Below the pieces are notes generated by a model, which saw nothing but the letters and a program-made list of their open reading frames with translations, had not been told where the DNA came from and did no database searches. 64,000 nt of DNA from assembly GCF_004016445.2 (NCBI RefSeq), contig NZ_SADT02000002.1, forward strand, positions 744,001 through 808,000. Direction: 5' to 3'. Shown here in pieces: positions 7,972 through 17,597 of this stretch; positions within the stretch are counted from its first letter, which is position 1; each line of letters opens with the position of its first letter. The translations under genes and the position numbers were made by a program. Source of the stretch: Mesorhizobium sp. M2E.F.Ca.ET.219.01.1.1. GTDB taxonomy: Bacteria; Pseudomonadota; Alphaproteobacteria; Rhizobiales; Rhizobiaceae.

Positions 7972-9234
7972 ATGAGCACAGATCCGGGGAGCACTAATCC
8001 GGGCGGCGGAGATTTCGGACGGCAAGGCACGAAAGGTCCCATCGTGCCCAAGACGGCCGCCGAGGCATTGCGCCCGGAAGCCGGCACGCCGCCGCCGTCG
8101 AAGCGCTCGCGCGCCTCGCGCAGCCAGGTCGTGGTGTTCCTGAATTTCTTCCTGTCCGTGGCGATCCTTCTCGTGCTTGCCTCGGGGGCCGCGCTTTATT
8201 TCGGCATGCAGGCATTTGTCGAGCCCGGCCCGTCCGCCAATGGCGACACCTTCATGATCAAGCCGAACACCGGCGTGCAGGAGATCGCCGATCAGCTGGA
8301 ACGCCGCAGCCTGATCAGCGATGCCCGCATCTTCCGCCTCGGCGTGCGCGCCACCGGCAATGAATCGGCGCTGAAAGCCGGTGAGTACGCCATCAAGCCG
8401 CGCGCCTCGATGCGCGACATCATGGAGCTCTTCAAGAGCGGCAAGTCGGTGATGTACTCGCTCACCATTCCCGAGGGGTTGACGGTCGAGCAGGCGTTGC
8501 AGCGCGTCGCAGAGCAGGATGCGCTCACCGGCGACATGCCGGCGAGCCTGCCGCCGGAGGGCAGCATTGCCACCGACACGCTGCGCTTCACCCGCGGCGC
8601 CACCCGCCAGCAGATGGTCGACAAGCTTGTCGCCGATCAGAAGAAGCTGGTCGAGGATGTCTGGTCGCATCGCGCGCCCGACCTGCCGATCGCCAACATC
8701 GATGATTTCGTCACGCTGGCCTCGATCGTGGAGAAGGAAACGGGCCGGAGCGACGAACGCTCGCGCGTTGCCGCTGTCTTCCTCAACCGGCTGGCCAAGG
8801 GCATGCGGCTGCAATCCGACCCGACCATCATCTACGGTCTGTTCGGCGGCAAGGGCAAACCGGCCGACCGGCCGATCTATCAGTCCGACATCGAAAAGCA
8901 GACACCCTACAACACCTATTTGATCAAGGGTCTGCCGCCGACGCCGATCGCCAATCCGGGCCGCGCGGCGCTCGAAGCGGTCGCCAATCCGTCGAAGACC
9001 GACGATCTTTATTTCGTCGCCGACGGCAATGGCGGCCACGTCTTTGCCGCGACGCTGGAAGAGCACAACCAGAACGTCGCCCGCTATCGGGCGCTGCAGA
9101 AGAAGCAGGCGGATGCCGCCGCCAAGGCTTCCGGCCAGACGACGGCCCCGGCCGCTCCTGATGGCAATGCCGACAGCGGCGACGCCGGCGACAATGGCGA
9201 AAACGGCGATGCGGGCGGCGACGCGGCGCAATAA
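7972..9234 (+). CDS. mltG: Endolytic murein transglycosylase
   Basis: 420 residues. MltG cleaves nascent peptidoglycan glycan strands from the membrane. A ~50-residue cytoplasmic N terminus precedes one membrane segment (residues ~53-76), then the periplasmic LysM-like and YceG catalytic parts. The catalytic signature IVEKETGRSDERSRVAAVF contains Glu254/Glu256, followed by QSDPTIIYG and the typical NTYLIKGLPPTPIANPG. The C-terminal ~45 residues are Ala/Gly/Asp-rich and probably disordered. Following fabF and preceding yicC-gmk is a common order in Rhizobiales. Confidence 0.93.
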   Translation: MSTDPGSTNPGGGDFGRQGTKGPIVPKTAAEALRPEAGTPPPSKRSRASRSQVVVFLNFFLSVAILLVLASGAALYFGMQAFVEPGPSANGDTFMIKPNTGVQEIADQLERRSLISDARIFRLGVRATGNESALKAGEYAIKPRASMRDIMELFKSGKSVMYSLTIPEGLTVEQALQRVAEQDALTGDMPASLPPEGSIATDTLRFTRGATRQQMVDKLVADQKKLVEDVWSHRAPDLPIANIDDFVTLASIVEKETGRSDERSRVAAVFLNRLAKGMRLQSDPTIIYGLFGGKGKPADRPIYQSDIEKQTPYNTYLIKGLPPTPIANPGRAALEAVANPSKTDDLYFVADGNGGHVFAATLEEHNQNVARYRALQKKQADAAAKASGQTTAPAAPDGNADSGDAGDNGENGDAGGDAAQ

Positions 9235-9367
9235 GCGTGCCGCACGCGTCCTTTGACGCGACGCCATATTCATGTTTTGAGGGTGCGCCGCCCGACCGTC
9301 CGGCGATTTTTTAGGCGTGTAGCGCCGGGCCGCGTGCGTCGGCCTGCGACAGAGGGACGACAGGGCA

Positions 9368-10258
9368 ATGAGCCTGCAAAGCATGACCGGTTTCGCGCGG
9401 TCCGCCGCCGAGAGCGAGGGCACCTCGATCGCCTGGGAGGTGAAATCGGTGAACGGCAAGAGCGTCGAGGTTCGGCTGAGGTTGCCGCAGGGTTTCGACC
9501 GGCTGGAGACCGCCGTCCGGCAGACCGTTCAGAAGCGTTTCGCGCGCGGCAATTTCCAGGCGACATTGACCGTCGGCCGCGCCGCGGCCAGGCAAGCCCA
9601 GCCGGTGGTCAACGAGGCGTTCCTCAAGGATCTGGCGGGGCTGGCGAAGCGCTTGCAGGAGCAGTTCGGCACCGAGCCTGCCACCGCCGACGGCCTGCTC
9701 TCGCTCCGCGGCGTGCTCGACATTCCCGAGGCGGTGGAGACTGAGGAGGAGCGCGCCGCTCTTGATGCGGCGATCCTGTCGGCGCTCGAGGCAGCGCTCG
9801 CCGGGCTGGAGCAGGCGCGCCAAGGCGAGGGCACAGCACTTGGCGCGCTGCTTTCTGGCCATATCGACGCCATCGAGGCGCTGACGTCGAAGGCCGAAGC
9901 CGATCCCTCGCGCGAGCCTGCGGCAATCCGCGAGCGCATCACGGAGCAGGTACGCCTGTTGATGGATGCCTCGGCCAATCTCGATGCCGTCCGGCTGCAC
10001 CAGGAGGCAGCCTTCCTCGCCACCAAGGCAGACATCCGCGAGGAGATCGACCGGCTGAAGACGCATGTCGCTTCGGCGCGGACGCTGCTCAAGGGCGGCG
10101 GCGCCATCGGCCGCAAGCTCGATTTTCTGGCGCAGGAATTCAATCGCGAATCGAATACCTTGTGCTCCAAGTCGAACGCCGCCGCGGTCACCGCGATCGG
10201 GCTGGAGCTCAAGGCGGTGGTCGACCAGTTTCGCGAACAGGTCCAGAATCTGGAGTGA
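9368..10258 (+). CDS. YicC family endoribonuclease
   Basis: 296 residues, typical of YicC. The N terminus MTGFARS..., followed by [17 protein letters not shown], and the C-terminal [19 protein letters not shown] with a final long helix are the family hallmarks. E. coli YicC is a ring-shaped endoribonuclease implicated in RNA turnover. It ends five bases before gmk, so the two are co-transcribed. No residue appears missing. Confidence 0.9.
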   Translation: MSLQSMTGFARSAAESEGTSIAWEVKSVNGKSVEVRLRLPQGFDRLETAVRQTVQKRFARGNFQATLTVGRAAARQAQPVVNEAFLKDLAGLAKRLQEQFGTEPATADGLLSLRGVLDIPEAVETEEERAALDAAILSALEAALAGLEQARQGEGTALGALLSGHIDAIEALTSKAEADPSREPAAIRERITEQVRLLMDASANLDAVRLHQEAAFLATKADIREEIDRLKTHVASARTLLKGGGAIGRKLDFLAQEFNRESNTLCSKSNAAAVTAIGLELKAVVDQFREQVQNLE

Positions 10259-10263
10259 CGGGA

Positions 10264-10938
10264 ATGGTTGCCAAGGAGCCGACGGCTGCCAGGGATCTGG
10301 GATCCCGCATCCGCCGCCGCGGACTGATGCTGGTGCTGTCGTCGCCGTCGGGCGCCGGCAAGTCGACGATAGCGCGCAATCTTCTGGAGAGCGATCCAAG
10401 CCTCGAGCTTTCGGTCTCCGTCACCACGAGGCCGCGCCGCGGTTCGGAGATCGAAGGCGTTCACTATCATTTCCGCTCCATGCGCGAGTTCGAGCGGCTG
10501 CGCGATTCCGACGCGCTGCTCGAATGGGCCGAGGTGCACGGCAATTGCTATGCGACGCCGCGCGAGCCGGCGGAAATCGCGCTGGCCGAAGGCCGCGACA
10601 TGCTGTTCGACATCGACTGGCAGGGCGCCCAACAGCTCAAGGAGAAGATGCGCGCCGACATCGTCTCGATCTTCATCCTGCCGCCGTCGATGAAGGAATT
10701 GAAGGCGCGCCTGAAGCGCCGCGCCGAGGATCAGGAATCCGTCATCGAGACCAGGCTGAAGAACGCTCGCCTGGAGATCGAGCATTGGAAGGAATACGAC
10801 TTCGTCATCGTCAACGACGATCTCGACCGCGCCTTTGCCGAGGTCCGCGCGATCGTCGCGGCGGAGCGACTTCGGCGCGACAGGCGGCCTGGCCTGTTCG
10901 ACTTCATTTCGGGATTGCTGGACGAGAAGACGCAGTGA
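10264..10938 (+). CDS. gmk: Guanylate kinase
   Basis: 224 residues. Phosphorylates GMP/dGMP with ATP, an essential step in GTP supply. The P-loop [10 protein letters not shown] is at residues 26-35, followed by the GMP-binding [20 protein letters not shown] short N-terminal extension of ~20 residues precedes the core. The ATG at 10264 is chosen because the longer frame would overlap yicC and lacks conservation. Last gene of this operon; a minus-strand TA pair follows. Confidence 0.95.
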   Translation: MVAKEPTAARDLGSRIRRRGLMLVLSSPSGAGKSTIARNLLESDPSLELSVSVTTRPRRGSEIEGVHYHFRSMREFERLRDSDALLEWAEVHGNCYATPREPAEIALAEGRDMLFDIDWQGAQQLKEKMRADIVSIFILPPSMKELKARLKRRAEDQESVIETRLKNARLEIEHWKEYDFVIVNDDLDRAFAEVRAIVAAERLRRDRRPGLFDFISGLLDEKTQ

Positions 10939-10978
10939 GGCAAGGCGCCGTGGCGTCGCCAAGCCGAACAAAACTGTA

Positions 10979-11272
10979 TCAGCAGTCTTGCAGATTGTCC
11001 GGCCAACGCTGTGCTCCGTGAAGCACGCGCAGGATTCGAATCCTACCCTCGGTCAGTTGGTAGGCTGCGACGTATGGTGTGCCAACGATGACAAGCTCCC
11101 GTGTCCCTGAAAGTCTGCCGGTCCGGCCGCTTTCGGGAAAGTCTCGAAGGCGGCTGACGGCGGCGACAATCCGCTCATCCACGGCGATCGCGGCAGTAGG
11201 GTTGTCGGCTTCAATATGGGTAAAAATGTCGTCGCGGTCGGAACGCGCGAATGGCGACCAGACAATCTTCAA
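10979..11272 (-). CDS. RelE/ParE-family toxin
   Basis: 97 residues. The layout is that of ParE/RelE-fold toxins: WSPFARSDRDDIFTHIE at the start, the helix around AVDERIVAAVSRLRDFPESGRTGRL, and a C-terminal strand with IRILRVLHGAQRWP. ParE members poison DNA gyrase while RelE members cut mRNA; sequence alone does not decide between them. Its start overlaps the antitoxin stop by four bases (ATGA). Distinct from the fabD-fabG pair in both components. Confidence 0.85.
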   Translation of the reverse strand: MKIVWSPFARSDRDDIFTHIEADNPTAAIAVDERIVAAVSRLRDFPESGRTGRLSGTRELVIVGTPYVAAYQLTEGRIRILRVLHGAQRWPDNLQDC

Positions 11273-11577
11273 GATTTTTGTTCACCAGCCTTACGGCGTG
11301 CCGCCGCGCGTCGCTCGGCAAAATGGGCCTCGACGTGTTCGTCCGAAATATCGGGTCGGGTGTCGTCGAGCGCCTCGCGCACTTTGGCGCGAAACCACGC
11401 GTCATACGCCTCGTTGTTTGTGACCAGATCGATGGGAAGCACACCCTCATTGGCGGTGCGGGTGAGCAGTATGCGAACCGCATCGGAGACCGTCAGCCCC
11501 ATGCTTTCGAGCACCGCGGAAGCCCGATCCCGGATCTCGGCGTCTATACGAGTCTGGACAAGTGCGTTCGTTGGCAT
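11269..11577 (-). CDS. RelB/DinJ-family antitoxin
   Basis: 102 residues. The N-terminal segment TNALVQTRIDAEIRDRASAVLESMGLTVSDAVR is the RelB/DinJ ribbon-helix-helix signature; the rest is a charged tail that would bind the toxin. The ATG at 11577 is chosen because AAAGGAGG (11582-11589) lies five bases upstream; an in-frame codon six residues earlier lacks such a site. Transcribed on the minus strand against gmk. Confidence 0.87.
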   Translation of the reverse strand: MPTNALVQTRIDAEIRDRASAVLESMGLTVSDAVRILLTRTANEGVLPIDLVTNNEAYDAWFRAKVREALDDTRPDISDEHVEAHFAERRAAARRKAGEQKS

Positions 11578-11631
11578 GGTAGCCTCCTTTGCCACAAATG
11601 TAATGCGTCTGAATGACGAATGCTACCCTTG

Positions 11632-11928
11632 TCATGTACTTAACAACCCCTCGACCAGAATGAGGTTGCGGCTCAGCGCTGCATCGCGAACCTCGAGTGC
11701 GGCCGCGTATTCCTCGGAGCGGTACCAGCGCCGCGCAGTCTCGATGTCAGGAAATTCAACGACGATCAGCGGTCCGGGCCGCCAATTGCCTTCCAGCGTC
11801 TCCACGTCGCCGCCCCGGACCAGATAGCGGCCGCCATGCGCGGCGATGGAGGCCGCGGCGCGGGTTCGATAGGCTTCGAACGCTTCCCGGTCGCGGATCG
11901 TAACGTCGGAAATGATATAGGCAGGCAT
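11632..11928 (-). CDS. DUF1330 domain protein
   Basis: 98 residues covering a single DUF1330 domain, a dimeric alpha-beta barrel-like ferredoxin fold. Visible family features are AYIISDVTIRDREAFEAYR at the start, GGRYLVRGGDVETLEG in the middle, and IVVEFPDIETARRWYRSEEY near the end. The family has no defined reaction. It lies between the second TA pair and rsmA on the same strand but with no tight coupling to either. Confidence 0.85.
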   Translation of the reverse strand: MPAYIISDVTIRDREAFEAYRTRAAASIAAHGGRYLVRGGDVETLEGNWRPGPLIVVEFPDIETARRWYRSEEYAAALEVRDAALSRNLILVEGLLST

Positions 11929-12011
11929 TGCAGGTTCCAGGGCAGGCTCCAGGCGGTTTCGCCCGCCTATCTATGGCGCCGTTTTGTGGGTTCCAGTGGT
12001 GGCGCCGGCGA

Positions 12012-12857
12012 TCAGACCGCGTTGGTCAGCCGGACAAACTCTTCCACGCTGAGCGTTTCCGCCCGCCGCGTCGGGTCGATGTCGGCGCGGGTGAGGAGCG
12101 CCTCGCCGCCCAGGCTCTTCACGCTTTGCCTGAGCATCTTGCGGCGCTGGCCGAAGGCCGCCTCGGTGACGCGGCCAAGCTTTTTGCCGTCGACGGGCAG
12201 GGGAGACGAGCGCGGCACCAGATGCACGACGGAGGAGGTGACCTTGGGCGGCGGGGTGAAAGCCTGCGGCGGCACGTCGAAGGCGATCCTCGCCTCGGTG
12301 CGCCACCCCGCCAGCACGCCGAGCCGGCCATAGGCGTCGCTGCCCGGACCCGCCGTGATGCGCTCAGCCACCTCGCGCTGGAACATCAGCGTCATCGACT
12401 GATAGAACGGCGGCCAGTCGGCCACTGTCAGCCAGCGGATCAGAAGCTCGGTGCCGATATTGTAGGGCAGGTTGGCGGCGATCTTCACCGGCCCGCCATT
12501 CGCTGTTCCGGCAAGCGCGGCAAAATCCGTTTTCAGCGCATCGCCGGGAATGACCTCCAGGCGACCGGGATAGTGGCTGGAAACCTCGGCCAGCGCTTCG
12601 AGGCAGCGCTCGTCGCGCTCGATGGCGATCACGCGCCGCGCGCCGTTGAACAGCAGCGCCCGCGTCAGCCCGCCCGGGCCGGGGCCGACCTCGATCACGG
12701 TCGCCTCGCCGAGATCCCCGGCGGCGCGGGCGATCTTGCCTGTCAGGTTGAGGTCGAGCAGGAAATTCTGCCCGAGCGCTTTCTTGGCCTGCAGGCCGTG
12801 CCGCTCGATGACCGCGCGCAACGGCGGCAACCCGTCGATCGTGGTGCGCCCGTTCAA
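12012..12857 (-). CDS. rsmA: 16S rRNA dimethyladenosine transferase
   Basis: 281 residues. RsmA (KsgA) dimethylates two adjacent adenosines in the 3' terminal hairpin of 16S rRNA during 30S maturation. Motifs: GQNFLLD at residues 29-35, the AdoMet-binding [14 protein letters not shown] at 56-69, and the catalytic NLPYNIG at 129-135. It starts seven bases downstream of the pdxA stop and is the last gene of the surA-pdxA-rsmA group, an order widespread in proteobacteria. Confidence 0.96.
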   Translation of the reverse strand: MNGRTTIDGLPPLRAVIERHGLQAKKALGQNFLLDLNLTGKIARAAGDLGEATVIEVGPGPGGLTRALLFNGARRVIAIERDERCLEALAEVSSHYPGRLEVIPGDALKTDFAALAGTANGGPVKIAANLPYNIGTELLIRWLTVADWPPFYQSMTLMFQREVAERITAGPGSDAYGRLGVLAGWRTEARIAFDVPPQAFTPPPKVTSSVVHLVPRSSPLPVDGKKLGRVTEAAFGQRRKMLRQSVKSLGGEALLTRADIDPTRRAETLSVEEFVRLTNAV

Positions 12858-12864
12858 CGCGTCC

Positions 12865-13899
12865 TCACGCGGCCGCGGCCTGCCGGCCGCTGTCGGCCAG
12901 CCGGCGTGCCAGCCTGAGCGCGGCGATCAGGCTGTCGGCGCGGGCAATGCCCCTGCCGGCGATATCGAAGGCGGTGCCGTGATCGGGCGAGGTGCGGATG
13001 AAGGGGAGGCCGAGCGTCACGTTGACCGCCTCGTCGAAGGCCAAGGTCTTGGCCGGGATCAGCGCCTGGTCGTGATACATGCACAGCGCCGCGTCATAGG
13101 TGGCGCGCGCGCGTGGATGAAACATCGTGTCGGCCGGCAGCGGTCCGACCGCGTCGATGCCTTCCGCCTTCAGCGTCTCGACGGCCGGGGCGACGATTGC
13201 CGCATCCTCCTGGCCCATGGCGCCGCCTTCGCCGGCATGGGGGTTGAGCCCGGCGATCGCAAGCCTCGGCCGCGCGATGCCGAAGCGGCTTTTGAGATCG
13301 GCGGCGGTGATGCGCGCTACGGCGACGATCAGCTCCGTGGTGAGCACTTTCGGCACTTCGGCCAAGGGGATATGGATGGTCACCGGAACGGTGCGCAGAT
13401 CGGGTCCGGCCAGCAGCATCACCGGCGTGACCTCCTTGCCGGTGTGGCGCGAAGCCAGATGCGCCAGATATTCGGTGTGGCCGGGAAAGCCGAATCCCGC
13501 ATCGTAAAGCGGCTTCTTGGCTATCGGACAGGTGACCACCGCGGCGGCGCTGCCGGCGAGACAGTCGGCGACGGCGCGATCGATGGCTTCGATGGTGCCG
13601 GCGGCATTGGCCGGATCCGGCTCTCCGGGGCTGTCGACATGGCGCGCTTGGAGCGGCACGACGGGGAGCACGCGGGCAAAATGATGCGCGGCCTGTCCGG
13701 GCAAGGTCTCGGCAACCGTTACATTTGCGCCGACAAGGCGGGCGCGGGCTTCGATCAGGGCCGGGTCGCCGATGAGATAGAAGGGCGGCACCCCGGCGCT
13801 GTCGCCCGCCTGCCAGGCGGCGATGGCGATCTCGGGTCCAATGCCCGAAGGGTCGCCGACACTGAGCGCCAGCGGCGCATCGGTCTTGCGCGCGCTCAT
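12865..13899 (-). CDS. pdxA: 4-hydroxythreonine-4-phosphate dehydrogenase
   Basis: 344 residues from the ATG at 13899 ([19 protein letters not shown]). The frame stays open upstream, but that part runs through an intergenic repeat and is not conserved in pattern. PdxA oxidises 4-phosphohydroxy-threonine with NAD in the DXP-dependent pyridoxal phosphate pathway; it is a cytosolic, metal-dependent dimer. The GDPSGIGPE motif at residues 15-23 and the C-terminal YHDQALIP with histidine ligands are intact. Confidence 0.95.
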   Translation of the reverse strand: MSARKTDAPLALSVGDPSGIGPEIAIAAWQAGDSAGVPPFYLIGDPALIEARARLVGANVTVAETLPGQAAHHFARVLPVVPLQARHVDSPGEPDPANAAGTIEAIDRAVADCLAGSAAAVVTCPIAKKPLYDAGFGFPGHTEYLAHLASRHTGKEVTPVMLLAGPDLRTVPVTIHIPLAEVPKVLTTELIVAVARITAADLKSRFGIARPRLAIAGLNPHAGEGGAMGQEDAAIVAPAVETLKAEGIDAVGPLPADTMFHPRARATYDAALCMYHDQALIPAKTLAFDEAVNVTLGLPFIRTSPDHGTAFDIAGRGIARADSLIAALRLARRLADSGRQAAAA

Positions 13900-13939
13900 C
13901 GGGTGGGCTGACTGTGGTATCGCATGCTTGTCGCTCAGA

Positions 13940-13984
13940 GCATGACGCCGAAAAGTGTGTTGCGGTTTTCGGACGACATCATGC
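13940..13984. repeat. GCATG-type imperfect palindromic repeat, copy 1
   Basis: GCATGACGCCGAAAAGTGTG begins the element, and its complement-like arm ends in GACATCATGC. The same design (GCATG, CGAAAAGTG, CGGTTTTCGG, CATGC) recurs at 46422-46466 and, more diverged, at 41126-41174 and 61025-61073. Lies in the 142-base gap between surA and pdxA. Confidence 0.75.
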
Positions 13985-14041
13985 TCCATTTCTCGGATTT
14001 GGGAGACGGATTCAGGCTGGTCCGACCTGATGTCTCCAACT

Positions 14042-14965
14042 CTAGCGTTCGACGATCTTGGCCTTCTGGCGCAGCTCGGCGACATATTTCTTGCTGAGCT
14101 CGTCGGCGTCCTTGTCGCTGCCGCCCTCGGCCTGGAACACCATCTGCGCGGCCTTGTCGTCGGAAACCTCGCGCGAGGAGCAGATGCCGATGAATTCGAC
14201 GCCGCGTTCGGTCTCGCGCGTCGGTGTCGCGCCGCCGACCTTGGTGGCTTTGATCTGCTCGGCCCAGTCGGTCGGCAATTGCGGCGCCAGCACCCGGCCG
14301 AGATCGCGCACGGTGACGTCGATCAGACCCTTGGCGAATTCGCGCGTGGTGTTGCAGCCGCTGAAGCGGGCACGCATGGCGTCGGCCTCGCGCTTGCGCT
14401 TGGCGAGCGTGGCGGCGCGCTCCGATGCCGGCACCACGAAGATCACCTGCTGCAGCATGTACTCCGTCGCCGTCGGCTTGGCGCCGCCCTTGTCGAGCAT
14501 GCGCCGCACGGCGTCCTGCTCGGTCACCGAGCCGCCCTCGCCGGAGCGGTAGCGCGCGCTGAGCGCCTGGTTCCAGGCCATCTGGGCGCGGATGAATTCC
14601 TTGAAATGTTCCTTGGTGACGCCCGACTGGCTCATGATCGCGTCGAGCTTGGCCAGCGGCATCTTGTTGCCCGAGGCGAAGCGCTGGTAGGCGGCGTCGA
14701 CCTGCTCATCGGTGATGCGGATGCCGAGCCGCTTGGCCTCGGCCAGCCGCAGCGTCTGGTCGATCATCTCCTGCCCGGCGTCGCCTTTCTTGTGCTGGAG
14801 CTTGAAAAAGGCGGCGCGATGCGCGATGTCACCGGTGGTGATCGGTATGCCGTTGACGACATATTTGATCTCCGCGGCGAAAGCTGGCTGCACAACAGCC
14901 GTGACCGAAACCGAGGTCGCCGCCACCAGAAGCGCCAATCCTGCCGAAAACAGGTATTTCCTCAT
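14042..14965 (-). CDS. SurA-like periplasmic peptidyl-prolyl isomerase / chaperone
   Basis: 307 residues from the ATG at 14965, preceded by GGAAGG; a TTG four codons earlier is less likely. An N-terminal signal peptide ends near [10 protein letters not shown]. The mature protein begins with the SurA N-terminal pattern ([25 protein letters not shown]) and contains helical chaperone segments, including the EEQ-rich [16 protein letters not shown] clear parvulin signature is weak, so chaperone activity toward outer-membrane proteins is more certain than isomerase activity. It follows lptD on the same strand, as surA does in many proteobacteria. Confidence 0.85.
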   Translation of the reverse strand: MRKYLFSAGLALLVAATSVSVTAVVQPAFAAEIKYVVNGIPITTGDIAHRAAFFKLQHKKGDAGQEMIDQTLRLAEAKRLGIRITDEQVDAAYQRFASGNKMPLAKLDAIMSQSGVTKEHFKEFIRAQMAWNQALSARYRSGEGGSVTEQDAVRRMLDKGGAKPTATEYMLQQVIFVVPASERAATLAKRKREADAMRARFSGCNTTREFAKGLIDVTVRDLGRVLAPQLPTDWAEQIKATKVGGATPTRETERGVEFIGICSSREVSDDKAAQMVFQAEGGSDKDADELSKKYVAELRQKAKIVER

Positions 14966-15183
14966 CTTACCTTCCAATTTCCCGCCCCAAATTCGTCGGC
15001 GCGACAGCGCCGCGCGTCCTCCGAACGCCTGCGCGATACAGCCGACCCCATGCCTCTCCTATGCGGCGAAACGATGTCGCCAGCGCATGGCCCCGAGAAT
15101 CAGCGCATTTTCGGGGGTTCACGCTCCAAATCAAGACCAAAGGACCATCGGCGCCCGGCTCGCAGGCACGCGCCGGCCTTCGG

Positions 15184-17583
15184 TTACTGGATCGTATCGA
15201 CAGCGCTTGTCGACGAGCCGAAATCGCCCAGCGTGCGGAACGACAGGTTGAAGCCGATATTCTGCGACACTTCCCTGGTGATGGTATCGCGTGTCTGCGA
15301 ATAGGTCATGATGTAGGTGAAGCAGGAATCGTTGTAGGCGAAACCGACCCCGTCCTTGACCAGCACGTTGCTCTGGATGTCGTAGGTGCCGGTGCCGAAC
15401 AGCCGCCAGTTCTGCGCCAGATGCGTCGAGGCGCCGAGCGTGACTTCATGCCGGTCGGTGGTGAAGCCATAGAGCGGCTGCGCCTCGATGAAGGCATATT
15501 TGGCGCTGAGCGATATCGGCAGGCTGGAATAGGCAGCCTTCACTTCGGCGCGCCGGACCTCGAGTGTCTGCTCGTCAAAACGCCCGCTCACGGAACCGGA
15601 GAAACCGCTCGGGCTGTTGAAGCCGACGAGGCCGACATAATCCGAGGTCCGCTTGTCCAGGCCGGACTCGGCCCCGGCATTGACGAGATCGGGCGCGGCG
15701 AAGGAGTTCTCGCCCGCGAGCTGGTAGGACTGGCCGAAGATGGCATTCGTCGCCCAGCCATTGTCATAGGCGCCTGAATACCGGAAGCCGACATTGGCGC
15801 GCGTGCCGCCTTCTATGCGGTCATAGCCCGAGAATTTGTCGCGCTCGAACAGCGTGGTGGCGTCGAAGACGAAGCTCTGCGCGTCTTCATTGGGGACGGC
15901 CAGGCCGCCGACATATTGTTCGTTCGGACGCACGAAGACTTGCGCGGTCGGCTCCAGGATATGGCTGGAACTGGGCATCGAGAACAGCAGCGGCCACCGC
16001 GCCTCGAGGCCGAGGGTCGCCATATAGCGGGCAAGCGAGGAACGCATGTCGACGTCCTCGCCGAGATTCGCGCCCATCTGGTTGACCGCATCGAGCGAAG
16101 CCTGATTGGCGTTGACATAGCCGGCGTCGCCGCGGAAGGCGAGCAACGGCGTCAGCTGCAGGCCGCCGTCGGTGGTGAAGGTGCGCTTCCATTCGGCCTC
16201 GGCGGTGAGCCGGCTCGATTCGCCGTCAATGCCGCGCACGTTGTTGACGGACGTGCTGACGGCCGGATCAGCCAGCACCGCATCCAGCCGGTTGCGGCTG
16301 ATGACGCGCGCGTTGACGTTGAACGACAGCTGGCCGCCGGCCAATGGCGTGTCGGGAATATAGGCATAGTCGAACGACGGCAGCACCCAGGGCTGCTTGG
16401 CCGCGCGTGCCGTCGGATCGCTTGAGAGCGTGTCTTCCTGCACCTCGAAGCGCATGGCGCGAACGTCGAAGTAATTGCGGCCGTTCAAGCCGGTCAGATA
16501 GATCGACGACTGGTGGGCGAGATCGTTGAAACCGTCGATATTGTAGGTGCGCGAGAAGTCCTTGTCGGTCTGCAGCAGCACGTCCCAGCCGAAGTTCCAG
16601 CGCTCGTTGATGGCGAACTGGCCCTTGGTGCCCATCATGCCGCGGAATTTGTTCGGATCGCCGGGCTCGCCCGAATCGACGACATAGCGGTTGCCCGTGC
16701 CGATGAACGCACGCGGGTCCTGCTGGTTGATGCCGGCGATCTTCAGCGTGTATTCGCCGCTGTTGAAGCGCTGGCGCCACTCGGCCTCGCCGAGGAAACC
16801 CTGCTTGGTATAGCCGCTGCCGGTGACGGTGAGGTCATAGGTCGGGGACAGCGCGAAATAATAGGGGACTTTGACGCCGACGCCGAGATGGTTGTTGTAG
16901 ACGATGCCGGGGATCAGGAAGCCGCTCTTGTGCTTCACGGTCGGGTCGGCGATCTCGAAGGCCGGCAGATAGGCAAGCGGGAAGCCGAAGAATTCGAAAT
17001 TCGAATTCTCGAAGCGGACCGTCTTCTTCTCGCCGTTCCAGATGATCTTGCGCGCCTTGACGCGCCAGGTCGGCGCTTTGTCGGGCTTGTCCTCGCAAGG
17101 CTCGCAGGCGGTGTAGACGCCATTGTGGAAAGTGGTCAGCACGCCGCCCATGCGCTCGGCGCTCTCGGCGGCGAAATAGGCCTTGTCGATCGTCTCGACG
17201 CGCAACGCGTTGGTGAACCCGTCGGCGAAGTCGTCGGTAATGTCGATATGGTCGGAATTGATCTTGGTGCCGTCGCTGTTGATGATCTCGACGGCGCCGC
17301 TGGCGACGAGGCGCTTGGTGTCGCGGTTGTACACCACGCGCTGGGCGACCAGCTTGTTGCCGCCATAGTCGATCTGCACGCCGCCGACGGCCGTCACCGT
17401 ATGCTTGTCGTTGTCATAGACAAGCGTATCGGCGGCCAGCAGCATCTGCGTGTCGGACGGGACGGGCTTGGCAGCGATAGTCTGCGCCAGCGCGGGTGCC
17501 ATCGGCGCCGCACAAGCGAACAGACATGCCAAGGCTGTCGCCCCATAGAGGCGTGCCAAACCGGCCTGCCTATGGCTGCGCAA
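15184..17583 (-). CDS. lptD: LPS-assembly protein LptD
   Basis: 799 residues. LptD is the outer-membrane barrel that, with LptE, inserts lipopolysaccharide into the outer leaflet. A signal peptide ends at APALA, followed by an OstA/LptA-like beta-jellyroll (VYDNDKHTVTAVGGVQIDYG...) and a long C-terminal barrel. The TTG at 17583 is preferred as start because GGGAGG (17589-17594) sits five bases upstream and just past the lptG stop; the next upstream ATG-like start would overlap lptG by 67 bases. Two cysteines near CEPC (residues ~165) could form disulphides. Part of lptF-lptG-lptD-surA. Confidence 0.94.
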   Translation of the reverse strand: MRSHRQAGLARLYGATALACLFACAAPMAPALAQTIAAKPVPSDTQMLLAADTLVYDNDKHTVTAVGGVQIDYGGNKLVAQRVVYNRDTKRLVASGAVEIINSDGTKINSDHIDITDDFADGFTNALRVETIDKAYFAAESAERMGGVLTTFHNGVYTACEPCEDKPDKAPTWRVKARKIIWNGEKKTVRFENSNFEFFGFPLAYLPAFEIADPTVKHKSGFLIPGIVYNNHLGVGVKVPYYFALSPTYDLTVTGSGYTKQGFLGEAEWRQRFNSGEYTLKIAGINQQDPRAFIGTGNRYVVDSGEPGDPNKFRGMMGTKGQFAINERWNFGWDVLLQTDKDFSRTYNIDGFNDLAHQSSIYLTGLNGRNYFDVRAMRFEVQEDTLSSDPTARAAKQPWVLPSFDYAYIPDTPLAGGQLSFNVNARVISRNRLDAVLADPAVSTSVNNVRGIDGESSRLTAEAEWKRTFTTDGGLQLTPLLAFRGDAGYVNANQASLDAVNQMGANLGEDVDMRSSLARYMATLGLEARWPLLFSMPSSSHILEPTAQVFVRPNEQYVGGLAVPNEDAQSFVFDATTLFERDKFSGYDRIEGGTRANVGFRYSGAYDNGWATNAIFGQSYQLAGENSFAAPDLVNAGAESGLDKRTSDYVGLVGFNSPSGFSGSVSGRFDEQTLEVRRAEVKAAYSSLPISLSAKYAFIEAQPLYGFTTDRHEVTLGASTHLAQNWRLFGTGTYDIQSNVLVKDGVGFAYNDSCFTYIMTYSQTRDTITREVSQNIGFNLSFRTLGDFGSSTSAVDTIQ

Positions 17584-17597
17584 TCCAGCCTCCCTCA

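Noticed and set aside
7921..9459. 512-codon minus-strand frame opposite mltG
   Set aside because: mltG on the plus strand has intact catalytic motifs; the antisense frame has none.
12622..13911. 429-codon plus-strand frame opposite pdxA and rsmA
   Set aside because: Low-complexity Arg/Gly/Ala translation; real genes on the other strand are well conserved.
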